Positions 12,930 through 24,960 of a DNA stretch of 64,000 nt are shown one piece after another; position 1 is the first letter of the stretch, and every line of letters begins with the position of its first letter. The stretch covers positions 51,281,509 through 51,345,508 of the forward strand of contig OZ029913.1 in NCBI GenBank assembly GCA_964023275.1. The letters run 5' to 3'. The notes below the pieces were generated by a model that saw only the letters and a list, made by a program, of their open reading frames with translations, did no database searches and was not told the origin of the DNA. The translations under genes and the position numbers were made by a program. This stretch comes from Norana najaformis (taxonomy: Eukaryota > Annelida > Clitellata > Crassiclitellata > Hormogastridae).

Positions 12930-14455
12930 GCTCCCAGAGACAACCGGCTCCTGATGCATAAACCAGACACATCACAATGACCTATAAAAGACTGACCTCA
13001 GTGATCTCTGTCATGGAGATCTAAATACTACATGTAGAATCTATATTTAGTTCACCATGCCTCTGCTGTTTTTTGCTTCTGCTTACCAGTAATACACAAA
13101 TCTCTTAAAACCATCCATGTGATCCACTGACCACAGATATTGCTACAGTTATTTACCTATCACACCAAAATCAGCTACTACCTTGTATAGGTAAGGTAAC
13201 ATTGCTGCAAGCATACACCTCATCCAGGTAAGATATATAATATCTATGTATGTTCAGATTGGTTATGGTATATTTACCTCATACCTAAAAATTAGTAACT
13301 AAACCAGCCAGCACACCAGCATTGGACCAACATATATCCAACATCACAAAATATAGTAATGGCACAAATACACTAACTTAATAAAGTCTTTGCCTAAGTA
13401 AGTGAACCCAAGGACACGGAATTCAACATATGTTGATACTTACTAATATACTCTATTTGGTATTTATTATGAAAATATCATCACATTTCATACATGGAAC
13501 AATTTGAAGCTAACGTCAGAATCTTGACAGCATGCCAACATTGAGCCACTACATATCCAATGTCACAAAAGCCATGAACTTTGGCCTTAGGTTGAACCTA
13601 TGTCAAATGCTATATCAGCGTAACACAGGATGTACCTTGCACGTATACTTCTTCTTAATAATGGTGCATGTATTTTAACTTAAGTCCATTTTTATTTAAG
13701 TGTGTTGAGCCACACTGAACCACACATATGTTGATGCTTATATATTGCCGTATATTATTTTCAGTAGTTATGGTGTAGATATTGTCACATTACATAAATG
13801 GAATCAACGTTGGGCCAATGCCAAAAATAGTTTGCTACCGATCCTCTATTTTTTTTAAAGTTATGACTTTGGCCACATATATTGCAACGTATGATCTACA
13901 GACGTACACCCTACATTATGCAAATATACAGTAGCTGACATCAGCTGAACATGGATCTGACATTCATGTTTCTGTGACATTGGATATACATTGGCCCAAT
14001 GTTGGTATGCTGTATGCTGTCAGAATTTTTGCATTGGCCTGACACTGGCCCCATGTACAAAACATGATGATATCTCTGACACAAATACCCAAAAAATACA
14101 ATATATAATTATCAACATATGTCAATCTGTTTCTTTTGGTACACTCACTTACGCAAAAAACAGAATTAAGTTATTATGCATTTGATATTAACAAGAAAAA
14201 GTATACATTGAATATTTGATATACACCTTTCATTGCACCAATACAGCATATGACATGGAGTGAACACAGGGCCAGCATTTGTGGTTTTTGTCACATTGGA
14301 TATACATTGGCCCATTGTTGATCCTATGTCTGATATCTGCATCATAAGTACAGAAAATAATAGAATATATGCGTATCAACATAATTATGTCTTTGGGTGC
14401 ACTTATTTAGGCAAACACAGAATTAAGGTAACATATTTGTGCCATTAATAGGAAA
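12930..14455. other. AT-rich stretch with diverged internal repetition
   Basis: Loosely repeated words recur about every 300-450 bp: TTGGGCCAATG/TTGGCCCAATG, GTCACATTGGATATACATTG, TATGTTGATGCTTA, and AAATACAATATAT. This suggests an old tandem array or diverged element. No coding signal. Confidence 0.35.
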
Positions 14456-14460
14456 AGTAT

Positions 14461-14958
14461 ATGTGGAATATACATTGTACACCTTGCATTGTGCTGATAC
14501 AGCATTTGACATCCTCTTCTGCCCTAAACCTTCTCCACCCGTCCGTCACCTTATCCTTAAAATTTGGCAATCGTTCCATAGCCATAGCTGCCCCACCCCT
14601 TTGGAATAAACTCCCGCCAGAATTGCGACAGTTGTCTCGTCCATCATACGAACTCACCAACACTTCACCTCTTTCAGTTTCTGCGCAGGTCTTTCACTCA
14701 AGACTGAAAACACTTCTTTTCCAGAAATCTTATCCTGATCTTTCCTCTTCCCCTTATCTCTCTTCTCGCTTCAATTTCAAACATCATCCACCGTAGCCGT
14801 CCGACTGTCTGACTGCCTGACTCCAGGATCTTGACCTGGAACCGAACCCATTTGCCTAGCGATTTTGTTTTGACTGAGCGCCTGTGAATAAGCTGGTTCC
14901 CGTGACATAGCTTTCATTGGGCGCTGTAGAAATCTCGAGATTACGATTACGATTACAA
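14461..14958 (+). mobile_element. LINE 3' end with C-terminal ORF, family A (CR1/L2-like)
   Basis: A plus-strand frame to 14796 ends with the motif AIAAPPLWNKLPPELRQ, then FHSRLKTLLFQKSY, the classic C-terminus of CR1/L2-type ORF2 (P.LWN.LP..LR...F...LK..LF). A 160-bp 3' UTR follows and closes in GATTACGATTACGATTAC, a microsatellite-like LINE tail. The 5' part is missing. Confidence 0.8.
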
Positions 14959-15203
14959 ACTCATCTATGCTCCAGCGCCTGCAATTTCTGCATTGGCCTT
15001 TCACTCAAAAACTGAAAACAATCCTCTTTCGCACATCCTATTCTGACTCCGCTTCTTCCTCTTATCCCTCTTTCCTCTACAATCCTAAACATCATCCACT
15101 GTAGCTGCCACATTGTCTCTCTGCCTGACTCTTGGACCTTGACCTGGAACCGAACACTTTTGCCTATCAATTTTGTTTTGTCAGGATTATGATTATGATT
15201 ACA
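14959..15203 (+). mobile_element. LINE 3' end, family A, second tandem copy
   Basis: Repeats the family A 3' end directly behind the previous copy: TTTCACTCAAAAACTGAAAA, the CTTGACCTGGAACCGAACAC block and a final GATTATGATTATGATTAC. It has internal deletions. Confidence 0.75.
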
Positions 15204-15204
15204 T

Positions 15205-16857
15205 TGGGTCAACATTACTGGCAGAACGTTTAATCAGATTTCTAATAAGCTGTGGCTCGATGTCAAATGTACAACCATTCACCAATTGTGATCAAGATGT
15301 TGGGCCAAATTTACCCAACGTGTGTGTGCCGGTTGGGAATTGCCTAATCTAGGTATGGTAATCATCAAGAAAGACAAAATTTTTTCTGCTTACTAAACCC
15401 CCAGCAAGTCGGGTCTTGGGTGCTTAACCCTCCACCACAAAATACCTGTCACCACTTCTACACTTCTATGATTGGATGACAAAACTAGACGACATCATTC
15501 TGTCGATCCTGGAAAACTCTGCTCTTGATTAAGAGTTGAAGAAAGAGTTAAAGCTTCTCTACTACCCCTCTGCCATGTGCAGCTGTTAAGCTAACTTCAA
15601 ATACTGACTGGAATTTTGACCTGGCTTTAGAAGTGGGACTATGAAGTGGCATTGATTGATATGCTTGTTTACTAGGACAAAAGCACTAGAGAAGCCTAGA
15701 CTGGATCAGCCTCTACTAGATTGGACTATCAAGATCATCTCAGTTAAGATCAGAGCATTAGCATAGAGCAAATTGTTAGAAGATGAGGTCCAGTCTTTCT
15801 TCACTGGAAAAGCCCTCAAAAGTTCAGAAATCACAAAGTGGCTGAACAATAACACTTGATGGTAGAGCTGGATCGGTATCGGTTTTGGCATTTTTCTTGT
15901 TATTTTGTCAAAGTCGGTCTTGTCAAAGGTTTGGTCTTTCTAAACATTGTGGTATCGGTATCAGTTTTCGGTTTTTTGTGTCTTTTGTCTTTTAAGTTTA
16001 CAGTTCAACTTTGCTGCTGGGCAGCGTACAATCTGCAACTGTGCAGTGAGCAGAGCTGTTTTACTCTAACAAAATTACATGTTAAAAATTAAATTGTATT
16101 TTATGTTAAAACTTTGGTGATCAGTTCTTAAATGTCTGTAGTTCTATACGTGATACCTCATAAGGAATGAAGCAACTTACTGAACTGTTGTTACCTTCCT
16201 GCTGAAGAGTATTCTTTAGACTAATGCTACACGTACAGCATACAACAGGGATGTCCAGTATAAGCTCAACAAGTCAAGTCTTAATTTATTCGTTGTCCTG
16301 CAAATCTTTGAGCGATGAGAATCTATTAGAGCATACTAGTCTACATTTGGAAAATTATCTCACTAGCCACTAAATGGTATTCCCTTAGTAGTGTGGAGTA
16401 CAGTTATGTTAAGCTGCACTTAACTGGTTTTAACATAAACAACAACAAATTTGATCACAACAACAAGGAAAAGTAAATCTAATATAACAGAAGGCATGGT
16501 AAAGAAAGGTGAGGTAAAGTAAGGTAAGCCAAGGTAACATAAGCTAAGGCAAAATAAAGTAAGGTAATTTAAGGAGTCAATTATTACATGCCTCTATCAA
16601 CAATCATCCTGAGAAGTTTGGTTCCAACATTGAATGATATTTCTGCTAAAGTGTAAAAACAATGCAATCCAGCAACACTGCAACCTTTGAAGCAGATCAC
16701 CACTAACAACCACAAAAATTGCATCAACAGCAACAACAACAGCAACAACAACAAAACAACAACATGTCCAGTGGCCATCAGCACATGGACTGATAAACCG
16801 CTGATCAAATATTTTAAGCATTGAGAATTCAGGTAGCATGGTGAACAGTGAGCTCTG
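15205..16857. other. Non-coding stretch
   Basis: No exon recognised. GGTAA-rich simple sequence at 16490-16570 and a CAACAA microsatellite at 16715-16760. Confidence 0.4.
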
Positions 16858-16965
16858 CGATCTAATCTAATGATCTCTATAGCACCCTTATCATAATGCA
16901 CATGGTATCTATCGGTTGATGGTGGGTATTGGTTGCTCAGGTTATGCAACTGAGGTTATAACTCC
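16858..16965 (-). mobile_element. LINE 3' end, family C
   Basis: Starts (plus strand) with TCTAATCTAATGATCTCTAT and continues with AGCACCCTTATCATAATGCA, matching the 3' ends at 19795, 24188, 31262 and 46003. Confidence 0.5.
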
Positions 16966-17143
16966 TTGGTACCCTCCACTCAGTGATCACAATGTCCAAC
17001 TGTAGAAAACACTTGCATCCACCTTAGATGTAATTCCTTCCTTAAATACGATACCCACATTACAAGTCTTCTTCATGCAGTTCTAGATGTTTGATTTGTG
17101 AAACAGAAATTACGTTCATGCAAAAATCTTAAGATGCTAGTAT

Positions 17144-17803
17144 CAGTCCTGCAAATCCGATCTTATCTGTTAATCTGATCTGATCATCAGTCCTGCAAAT
17201 CCGATCTTATCTGTTAATCTGATCTGATCATCAGTCCTGCAAATCCGATCTTATCTGTTAATCTGATCTGATCATCAGTCCTGCAAATCCGATCTTATCT
17301 GTTAATCTGATCTGATCATCAGTCCTGCAAATCCGATCTTATCTGTTAATCTGATCTGATCATCAGTCCTGCAAATCCGATCTTATCTGTTAATCTGATC
17401 TGATCATCAGTCCTGCAAATCCGATCTTATCTGTTAATCTGATCTGATCATCAGTCCTGCAAATCCGATCTTATCTGTTAATCTGATCTGATCATCAGTC
17501 CTGCAAATCCGATCTTATCTGTTAATCTGATCTGATCATCAGTCCTGCAAATCCGATCTTATCTGTTAATCTGATCTGATCATCAGTCCTGCAAATCCGA
17601 TCTTATCTGTTAATCTGATCTGATCATCAGTCCTGCAAATCCGATCTTATCTGTTAATCTGATCTGATCATCAGTCCTGCAAATCCGATCTTATCTGTTA
17701 ATCTGATCTGATCATCAGTCCTGCAAATCCGATCTTATCTGTTAATCTGATCTGATCATCAGTCCTGCAAATCCGATCTTATCTGTTAATCTGATCTGAT
17801 CTC
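17144..17803. repeat. 44-bp minisatellite, 15 near-identical copies
   Basis: Units begin CAGTCCTGCAAATCCGATCT and end in GATCTGATCTGATCAT. Starts at 17144 and 17188 through 17760 give an exact 44-bp period. I see no variation between full copies, implying recent expansion or ongoing homogenisation. There are no unique spacers. Confidence 0.97.
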
Positions 17804-18309
17804 ATCTCATCTACAGACTTCTACAGCTACCTACTAATATTAATGCCATACAGAGATATACAAGTAAGAAAAACAAGAAAATTTATAACCGATAATTTAT
17901 AACTGCCATGGATGGTCCTCAGAAAAAGTCCTTTTCAGGCGCATTAGGGAATTGTAGTACCAAGGTCCAACCCCAAAAAGGCCAATATGGGTGGGGTGGA
18001 TGGGACTTGTGAACTGGCCTTATTCTCAGAGAGGGCTGCTTTGGGCCAATGAACTACAAGCAGATGCCCTTAAGGCTCCCAATGTACTATCAGGGAATTA
18101 AAGCAGCACAGGTCAACATGTTATCACCAAGTTCCTAATGGCTTCCCCTCAGAGTGAATGCATATGGAACTAATATGCACTTCCTTAACACACATCATGC
18201 TCCACATTAAAAGCCACATCTCGTTGCTGCATCCCACGGCTGCATAATGCCACCAATATACATCTTCCTGTGGACATATATATAGTAGACATATATACAC
18301 CAGCAGACA

Positions 18310-18345
18310 GTAAGACATATATATGTATATATATATATATGTCTG
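18310..18345. repeat. (TA)n microsatellite
   Basis: TA-rich run with TATATG units. Confidence 0.7.
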
Positions 18346-19022
18346 TCTACAAACATAAGTGCATATGCAGGCATACCCTTTGGTTATCAACATCTCATCA
18401 CAGGACACACCTAGACAGATAAAGCTTTCACTGAGCATGACTGAAATCCTGTACGTTTCCTAGCAACGCATAGAGGAGAAACGATGGTGATAAACAGCCC
18501 ATAATGACAAAAAACATAAGACAGCAGGGGTTAAGGTGACAGTAAACAAACATGATGAGGCATCAGCCACAGCCCAGTGGATGCTGAGGCTTGAAGTGGC
18601 ACAAAAAGAGGAAACCTACAGAAACAATCAGCCTTCAAGTGGTTCTAAGAACTTTAAATCTGACCATATGGATCAGTGCCAAACGGATCAGTGCCATACA
18701 GATGTGGAAATTTCCGATAAATTTAGGAAAATGAATGTAAATTATTAATCAGATTCTTAAAAACAGCAAGGCTTGACAAGATATGAGTAAGTATAGGTAG
18801 AATGCAACCTAATCTTATAAACTAATCAGATCTAGTGACTTCAAAGATACTGGTATCTAGTGCAAAAGCCATCTGGGTATCAAATCTGGACGCTCACCTA
18901 GTGTACAATAATCTCTCAAAGGCAACATCTTTTGATGGATGATGCCTAATCATTTATATAGCGACCTTAAGAAGCTCTCAAGAGCACCGATGTCACACCC
19001 AAGCCAAGCGTTCAGCATAATA

Positions 19023-19532
19023 GCTTATGCCTAGGCAGCATATGATACTGAACGTCAGTTCATCCAAGTTTCAAAAGTCAGTTAACAAAAGACATTCCAG
19101 CCAGACGGTCCAATAAGGTTCCAGGTCACTTCACTGTACAACAGGTACAGGGCAGTGATGTTGATTTCTGTGCACAAGTGAAATGCTTATGCCTAGGCAG
19201 CATATGATACTGAACGTCAGTTTATCCAAGTTTCAAAAGTCAGTTAACAAAAGACATTCCAGCCAGACGGTCCAATAAGGTTCCAGGTCACTTCACTGTA
19301 CAACAGGTACAGGGCAGTGATGTTGATTTCTGTGCACAAGTGAAATGCTTATGCCTAGGCAGCATATGATACTGAATGTCAGTTTATCCAAGTTTCAAAA
19401 GTCAGTTAACAAAAGACATTCCAGGCAGACGGTCCAATAAGGTTCCAGGTCACTTCACTGTGCAACAGGTACAGGGCAGTGATGTTGATTTCTATGCACA
19501 AGTGAAATGCTTATGCCTAGGCAGCATATGAT
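19023..19532. repeat. 162-bp tandem repeat, 3 full copies plus partial
   Basis: Unit starts at GCTTATGCCTAGGCAGCATA (19023, 19185, 19347, 19509): exact 162-bp period, with the fourth copy only about 24 bp. Very few differences between copies. Such a unit is close to nucleosomal length, like many satellites. Confidence 0.95.
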
Positions 19533-19789
19533 AAACTGCAGAACACACAACAAGCATGGCTGTCTTAGACACGCTGGAGAAACCAGCAACTGTAAGACTA
19601 TCCTTCTCATCCACAGCACATCTGGTGCTATATAGATGAATCTGAAAAAGCATTAACCCCAGGAGTCCATAATACAAAGTTCAAGAGGTTAACAGAGATA
19701 TCAGTTCATAAAATAATTTGATGTGTTGGAGTAGTGCTAACTCTATGCAAATTTCATGGAATTGGGAATATTCAACAATCTGACCCTCA

Positions 19790-20106
19790 AATCTAATCTA
19801 ATCTAATCTTAAAACTTTTGTAGCACCATTATAATAATGCTATAGGCATCAATCAGTGGAATTCCAAAACAGAATCACAATCAGGTCAGTTGAAGGTCAG
19901 TCTTATGCAACAGAAAGGCAGCCTACGGAAGACAAGCATGCTGAACCAGAAACATCTTATGTTAGCGGACTTCCTGCCGAATACTGGAAGTTTAACATAA
20001 AATTAGCTTCATATAGAAAGAAATTTGCCGAACCCAGAAGAAGGTGCCATTTAGAGGGAGATGGAAGGAACTTTCTAGTAACTGGTTCAAAACAGTGGAC
20101 TGGATA
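19790..20106 (-). mobile_element. LINE 3' end, family C
   Basis: Plus-strand view begins CTAATCTAATCTAATCTTAA, then TTTGTAGCACCATTATAATA, the same layout as 46003-46330. The plus-strand open frame 19856-20107 is an antisense artefact. Confidence 0.6.
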
Positions 20107-20480
20107 AGCTCACTAAATCTTCTTTCCGCTGCTAGTTCCTGTTCATTAATTTAGTATCAATAACGATGACACTAATTCTTTACTGAATGTTTGACAGTTC
20201 TTAACTGCATTAATGTTCATCTTTTGTTCTGTCTTGAATTATGTTTGTGTTTGCACTGGCTGATCTGTTTTTGATTTGAATAAAACTTGAATTTCAATAA
20301 AACTTGAAGCATCTCCCACTGGATAGGCATCCAACTTGTCAGACTGGTATGCAATTTCCACACAGTGCTATGTGATTTGTCCAAAAACCAACACTTCCAC
20401 AGCTCCACCTGATGCCTTACTGACATTTAAAGGCAAGTTTACATGAAGGTGCCAGTAAAACAGACCTCTTCAGTTAATTT

Positions 20481-20562
20481 CCAGTCCTGGTCTGAATGAA
20501 CCTCTGACTTCCGGTTGACAGTCCAGCATGCTAACCACTAGACCAATGCCACACCTCATGGC
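20481..20562 (-). mobile_element. tRNA-derived SINE head, family 2
   Basis: On the minus strand the box A region reads GGTCTAGTGGTTAGCATGCT, followed by GGACTGTCAACCGG and a box B-like AGGTTCATTC. It lacks a mature tRNA fold and has SINE relatives here, so it is not called a tRNA gene. Confidence 0.6.
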
Positions 20563-21377
20563 AGCAAAAATGACACCGCGGAACACACTACAGCAATAGA
20601 AAGGACTGATCGTAAAAGACATAACCACAGGGACTGCAGCCAAAATGACAGGAGAAAAACCAAAGCAAAATGACATGTTGCTTTTGCTTTTTTCTGTCTG
20701 GTTTTGCCAGCATCCGATTATTTTACCAAAAGAGATTGTCCTTGAACTCTTGGCAACTGCAACAAAACTCAAACAGCAGCTGTTGCAGCAAGACCAAAGC
20801 ATCCATTCAGTAGAACTGCTGAGGATATGCAGAAGCTGGCAGTGCTATCTTTTGAGCCCATTGCATACCTGGCGTCTGGGGATGGGGTGGAGTGATGGAG
20901 AGCAGCCGTGTCCAGAGTGCGAGAGACTTGAAACACAAGCCAAGTGTAAGACTGAAAAACACACTGTCTCACTCGCAAGGAATGCACATAATATGCAAGC
21001 CAACATTGGTTTTTCACTTGATGATCATATCAAAGATACCGAGAAAGCATAGAAGGAGGGAGATGTTTATCAACGGCTTATTCACCATGGATATATTTAG
21101 CAAAATATTCACTTTAAGCCCACAAATGTGCGTCACTGATGACAAAAAACAAACTAAAGGATTTGTGCTGCTGTAGAATAAGACAGAATCAATCTTTGTG
21201 GAAGTTTGGATGAAACTATTATTGCAGAAGTTTGTGAAAAGAATAATCATTAAATCCTATCAACTAAGAACTTTAACAAATTGAAACTAACAATAAATAA
21301 ATTTCACATTCATATCACACATGAATACCATAGTAAAAATGAGATATTTTGACACACACAGCTGAAAGAACAAAGAA

Positions 21378-21782
21378 TCAAATGACAAATTTTGGCATAT
21401 GCACTCTAATGAACATAGTAGCAGATGAGAGAATTTTGGCATATACAGCCCAAAGAACATAGTAGCAAATGAGATTTTTGGCATGTACAGCCAAATGAAC
21501 ATAGTAGCAGATGACAGAATTTTGGCATATACAGCCCAATGAACATAATAACATATGAGAAAGTTTTGGCATATACAGCCAAATGAACACAGTATCAAAT
21601 GAGAGATTTCTGGCATATGCAGCCAAATGAATAAGGTAGCAAATGAGAGATTTTTGACAAATACAGTTGAACAAATACAACAGCATATGAGAAATTTTTG
21701 GCATGTATAGCATAGTAGCAAATGAGAGATTTTTGACAAATACAGTTGAACAAATACACTAACATATGAGAAATTTTTTGGC
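21378..21782. repeat. Degenerate 43/44-bp tandem repeat, 9-10 copies
   Basis: Units read GAGAGATTTTTGGCATATAC followed by AGCCAAATGAACATAGTAGCAAAT-type sequence, with substitutions and one shortened unit. The 165-residue minus-strand open frame here is a by-product of the repeat. Confidence 0.9.
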
Positions 21783-21789
21783 ACAGATG

Positions 21790-22820
21790 ATCTGACTATA
21801 ACTAGTGATAACTGACAAGCATCATAGACAATAAACTGCGTTTTTCTACTTAGGTAACTGCAGTTATCTTGATGCAGAATGCAAAGAATCCAACAGAAGT
21901 CAATGCTCTACCTAATGATTGCAAAGGATAATCATAAATGAATACGTGAACACACTTCTTGTATCAGCCATCTTTTACTCATTGATTTGTAAAATGCTAT
22001 TGCCTGTGGGTATTGTAATACTGGACAGAATAGATCAAAATTCGGTTAATTGTGGGGGCAAGAGTAACTAACAGGGCTATATAAGAAAATTGAGAGGCCC
22101 ATCTGTCTCTCTTGTTCAATTTATATGAACCTTAGTGATCCTATTTTAAACAGGCCTAGTCATCAGCATAACGTAGGTCCAAAAAGGACAACTGGAAATC
22201 CAATTTCACTGCAACTCAGAATTTCACCAATGACGCCTTGCTCAGCTGATGGACATGTGGCATGTTACTTTACTGTCACTTCACAGTCTGCTACCCAGAA
22301 CATTCAGGATACCTAACGAATCATTACTCTTCAAACAAAGTCTTTGGTCACCTCTTAGACGTGAAATAGACAGACCTCAAAGAATTCTGTTAAGGGATAT
22401 ACTTTGCCATAAAGCCATATGGTAGTAGTGACATTATAAACCAAATAAACCTCCACATTCTTCTGACAACATCCATGACATTAGCCAGAAAACCAGAGTA
22501 TCATTAAGTCTACTCAACAGATTCAACATCAGCATAAATTAACAATTACAATTAGCAGTGATGGCTAAATTCCATGTCAAATATCATAAATCTTACAAGT
22601 TCTGCATGTGCTTATTTTGAAATCACATTTCAAATCTATTTTACCAAAGATCTTTTTCAAATTGCAAATCATAACATCTGAATTTAACATCTTAAAGTTA
22701 ATTTGTACATTTATTCCTTTGGCACCGCCAACATCATTCGACCTGGCTTCACCTCATGATGGGTAATTATACAGAATTTAATTTAAGATCAACACTCGTA
22801 AAGATAAAATAGATGATCAA
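21790..22820. other. Non-coding stretch
   Basis: No exon or repeat recognised. Confidence 0.35.
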
Positions 22821-22824
22821 TGTG

Positions 22825-22850
22825 ATATTTTATTACACTTTATTGCATTT
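22825..22850 (-). terminator. Paired AATAAA poly(A) signals
   Basis: On the minus strand two AATAAA hexamers occur within about 12 bases, about 220 bp downstream of the stop at 23066. They support a transcript end here. Confidence 0.4.
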
Positions 22851-23065
22851 CAGATGGAAGGTCAATGTCAAACAGGTTTGTGATGAAAAAAGCACATGCC
22901 TAATAAATTAATTTTTACTGAATAAAAACATACAAACAGAATAAAAGTATCAAAATTTTTTTTAAATAAGTCTGGAGCTGACAATCAGAAAGTTGATCAT
23001 CATCTAAGATGAAATTCTAACTGGGTGAATGTCACATGAAACTCATCACGAGGTGGCTTTCCCCA

Positions 23066-23226
23066 TCACAGAAAATCATTATCTTTTTGACTGATAATGG
23101 GTTTTCGGTTTTCATGGGGACCTGTTCTGGTGCCTTTATTGTGGCAGTGGTTTGTGGTAGTGGTGATAGCGTACTTCGTGGCCTCATTAGAAATTTTTGC
23201 TACAACAGTTGTTTCTGGTTTATCTG
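23066..23226 (-). CDS. Candidate terminal exon of the minus-strand gene
   Basis: An open frame of about 52 codons ends in TGA at 23066. It encodes a Thr/Asn/Lys-rich segment (DKPETTVVAKISNEATKYAI near its start) similar in composition to the 28.5-29.6 kb exon. Its 5' border is a tandem CAGCAG acceptor (exon start 23226 or 23223). Either site takes the phase-1 donor at 28457, giving a joined protein of about 433 residues. Two AATAAA signals lie about 220 bp downstream on the minus strand. An upstream AG (23241) would need an intervening exon. No homology is recognised. Confidence 0.42.
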
Positions 23227-23714
23227 CTGGTGTAAAATTTCTGTGGACAGTATATCGTTAATGTGATTTATCCAGAGAGTAATGCACAACGGGACTAGTA
23301 ATTCCATTAAATTCCTATGAAGAACAAGAGACTAAAGGCATCCGACTTCAAGAAAGAATGTGGCAGCACATAAACAGAGTGCTTTGGCTACTTAGCACCA
23401 GCTATCAGTCCCTTAAAACTTGATTAATGATGAAAATCTCATCTGGCATTCAGATATCAGCAAAATATAACACCAACTCCTCCTCTACTTTTTAGCAAGC
23501 TATTTTATTTTCACAATATAAACAAATCTCACAGCAGACTGTTATGTGCCAAGAACTTCATAAGCGATGCTATCACTAGCGATAACGCACAAGACTCACA
23601 AGCAATGTGCTATGCAACCAGAAATTTTTATAGTACATTTTAGCCTTTCTATAATGAACTATCATAACAGCCTCTAGCAATGCAGATTTAAACATTTCAA
23701 ATATGTTTGCACTT

Positions 23715-23880
23715 CATCCAGAACTCAACTTAAAACTTATCTTTTCAAACTTGCTAGCCACCATAGGCTGCCTATCTGTCTTGTGGACTGACCTTCTGGA
23801 AATTGGCCTGATAACTGCTTTGCTTTGGTGCGCCATCGGTTGATGCCTTGTGCACCTACACACCGGCACGTTAGAAGTTA
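23715..23880 (+). mobile_element. LINE 3' end, family C
   Basis: Contains a minus-strand-equivalent of the family C 3' region: GCGCCATCGGTTGATGCCTT, then GTGCACC and a GAAGTTACTAATAAATCATT end, followed by a (GATAAT)n/(GAT)n tail to 23970. Confidence 0.55.
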
Positions 23881-23884
23881 CTAA

Positions 23885-24000
23885 TAAATCATTATAACAA
23901 CAATAATACAGATAATGATAATGATAGATAATGATAATGATAATTATGATGATGATGATGATGATGATATTAATAATTAACAATAACAATATTAATATTA
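23885..24000. repeat. (GATAAT)n(GAT)n microsatellite
   Basis: Directly follows the LINE 3' end and may derive from its tail. Confidence 0.8.
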
Positions 24001-24136
24001 ATAAAGAAACAGAAGTGTAATGAATTTCAATGCTTTAAAACACCCCCTGACTTTTACCTGTCAGTTTCAGTTTCAGTTTCAGTTGATCTAAACATCCAAA
24101 ATACACTGCAGTGCCATGCTGTATCATATATGTATT

Positions 24137-24189
24137 ATGTTGTTGTTGTTGTTGTTATTGTTATCATTATCATTATTGTTGTTGTTGTT
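24137..24189. repeat. (GTT)n(ATT)n microsatellite
   Basis: GTT runs with ATC/ATT interruptions, abutting the LINE end at 24188. Confidence 0.85.
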
Positions 24190-24415
24190 AATTAGCAACT
24201 TCTATAGCACCAGTGTCTCATGCACAAGGAATCGATGGCATACCAAAATCAAGCCACAGGCAGGTCAATACCCAGAAAGTCCATAGTACAACATAGCAGA
24301 AGTTGTGGCATCGTACACACTTGGCCAGAAGACAGCAATCCATTCCAGTGGTGGGCTGCCAGCGAATCAAAATTTCAAAGTACGGCCCAGGTGGCTAGGT
24401 CAGATTTCTGAACTG
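24188..24415 (-). mobile_element. LINE 3' end, family C
   Basis: Plus-strand start AATTAGCAACTTCTATAGCA, then CCAGTGTCTCATGCACAAGG, matching 31262-31700. The adjacent GTT microsatellite is its likely tail. Confidence 0.55.
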
Positions 24416-24555
24416 CAGCCTCATCTGTGGCTAGTGAGACAGTTTTTCCAAGTGTAGGTTAGTGTGTTTTAATAGATGCTCATTTCTCAGTTGGATCCAC
24501 AGTATGCTAAACAATTACAAATATAATTATGTTTCAATCACAGAAATATGCGATA

Positions 24556-24740
24556 ATCTACTGTTTAGCATGCTGGACTGTCAACTGAGAGGTCGGAGTT
24601 CAAACCCCTGCCAGGGTAAATAGACATTTAGAGCTTTCTGCTCCACTTGTTCCCCCCCCCTCCAAACTATAAAATGAGTACAACAACACTGTCGGTGGGA
24701 ATATCAGGCAGCAATGGAGAGGTCTAGCCACTGCTGATAC
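24556..24740 (+). mobile_element. tRNA-derived SINE, family 2
   Basis: Head TTTAGCATGCTGGACTGTCA and box B-like GGAGTTCAAACCC, then a body with a C9-10 run at 24652 and CACTGTCGGTGGGAATATCA, which resembles the body at 44960. Confidence 0.6.
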
Positions 24741-24960
24741 GCCAAATCGTAATTGTAATCTCAAGATTTCTACAGCACCCAGTGAAAGCCACGTCATGGG
24801 AACCAGCTTATTCACAGGTGCTCAGTCAAAACCAAATCGATAGGCAAAAGAGGTTCGGTTCCAGGTTAAGATCCAAAAGTCAAGTAGAGAGACAGCATGG
24901 CAGCTACAGTGGGTGATGTTTTGGATGGGAGCAGAAACAGAGGTAAGAAAAGGAAAACAT
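24741..24960 (-). mobile_element. LINE 3' end, family A
   Basis: Reverse copy of the 14461-14958 tail: starts (plus view) CGTAATTGTAATCTCAAGAT and holds AAAGCCACGTCATGGGAACC and AAAACCAAATCGATAGGCAA. Confidence 0.75.

Noticed and set aside
17144-17803. CRISPR-like array
   Set aside because: Units are head-to-tail without unique spacers, in a eukaryotic genome; it is a minisatellite.
20481-20562. tRNA gene on the minus strand
   Set aside because: A- and B-box-like words are present, but the arms do not pair convincingly and relatives with SINE bodies occur nearby.
20645-21052. 135-residue plus-strand ORF
   Set aside because: No motif, overlapping frames on both strands, and no convincing splice sites; may contain old repeat sequence.
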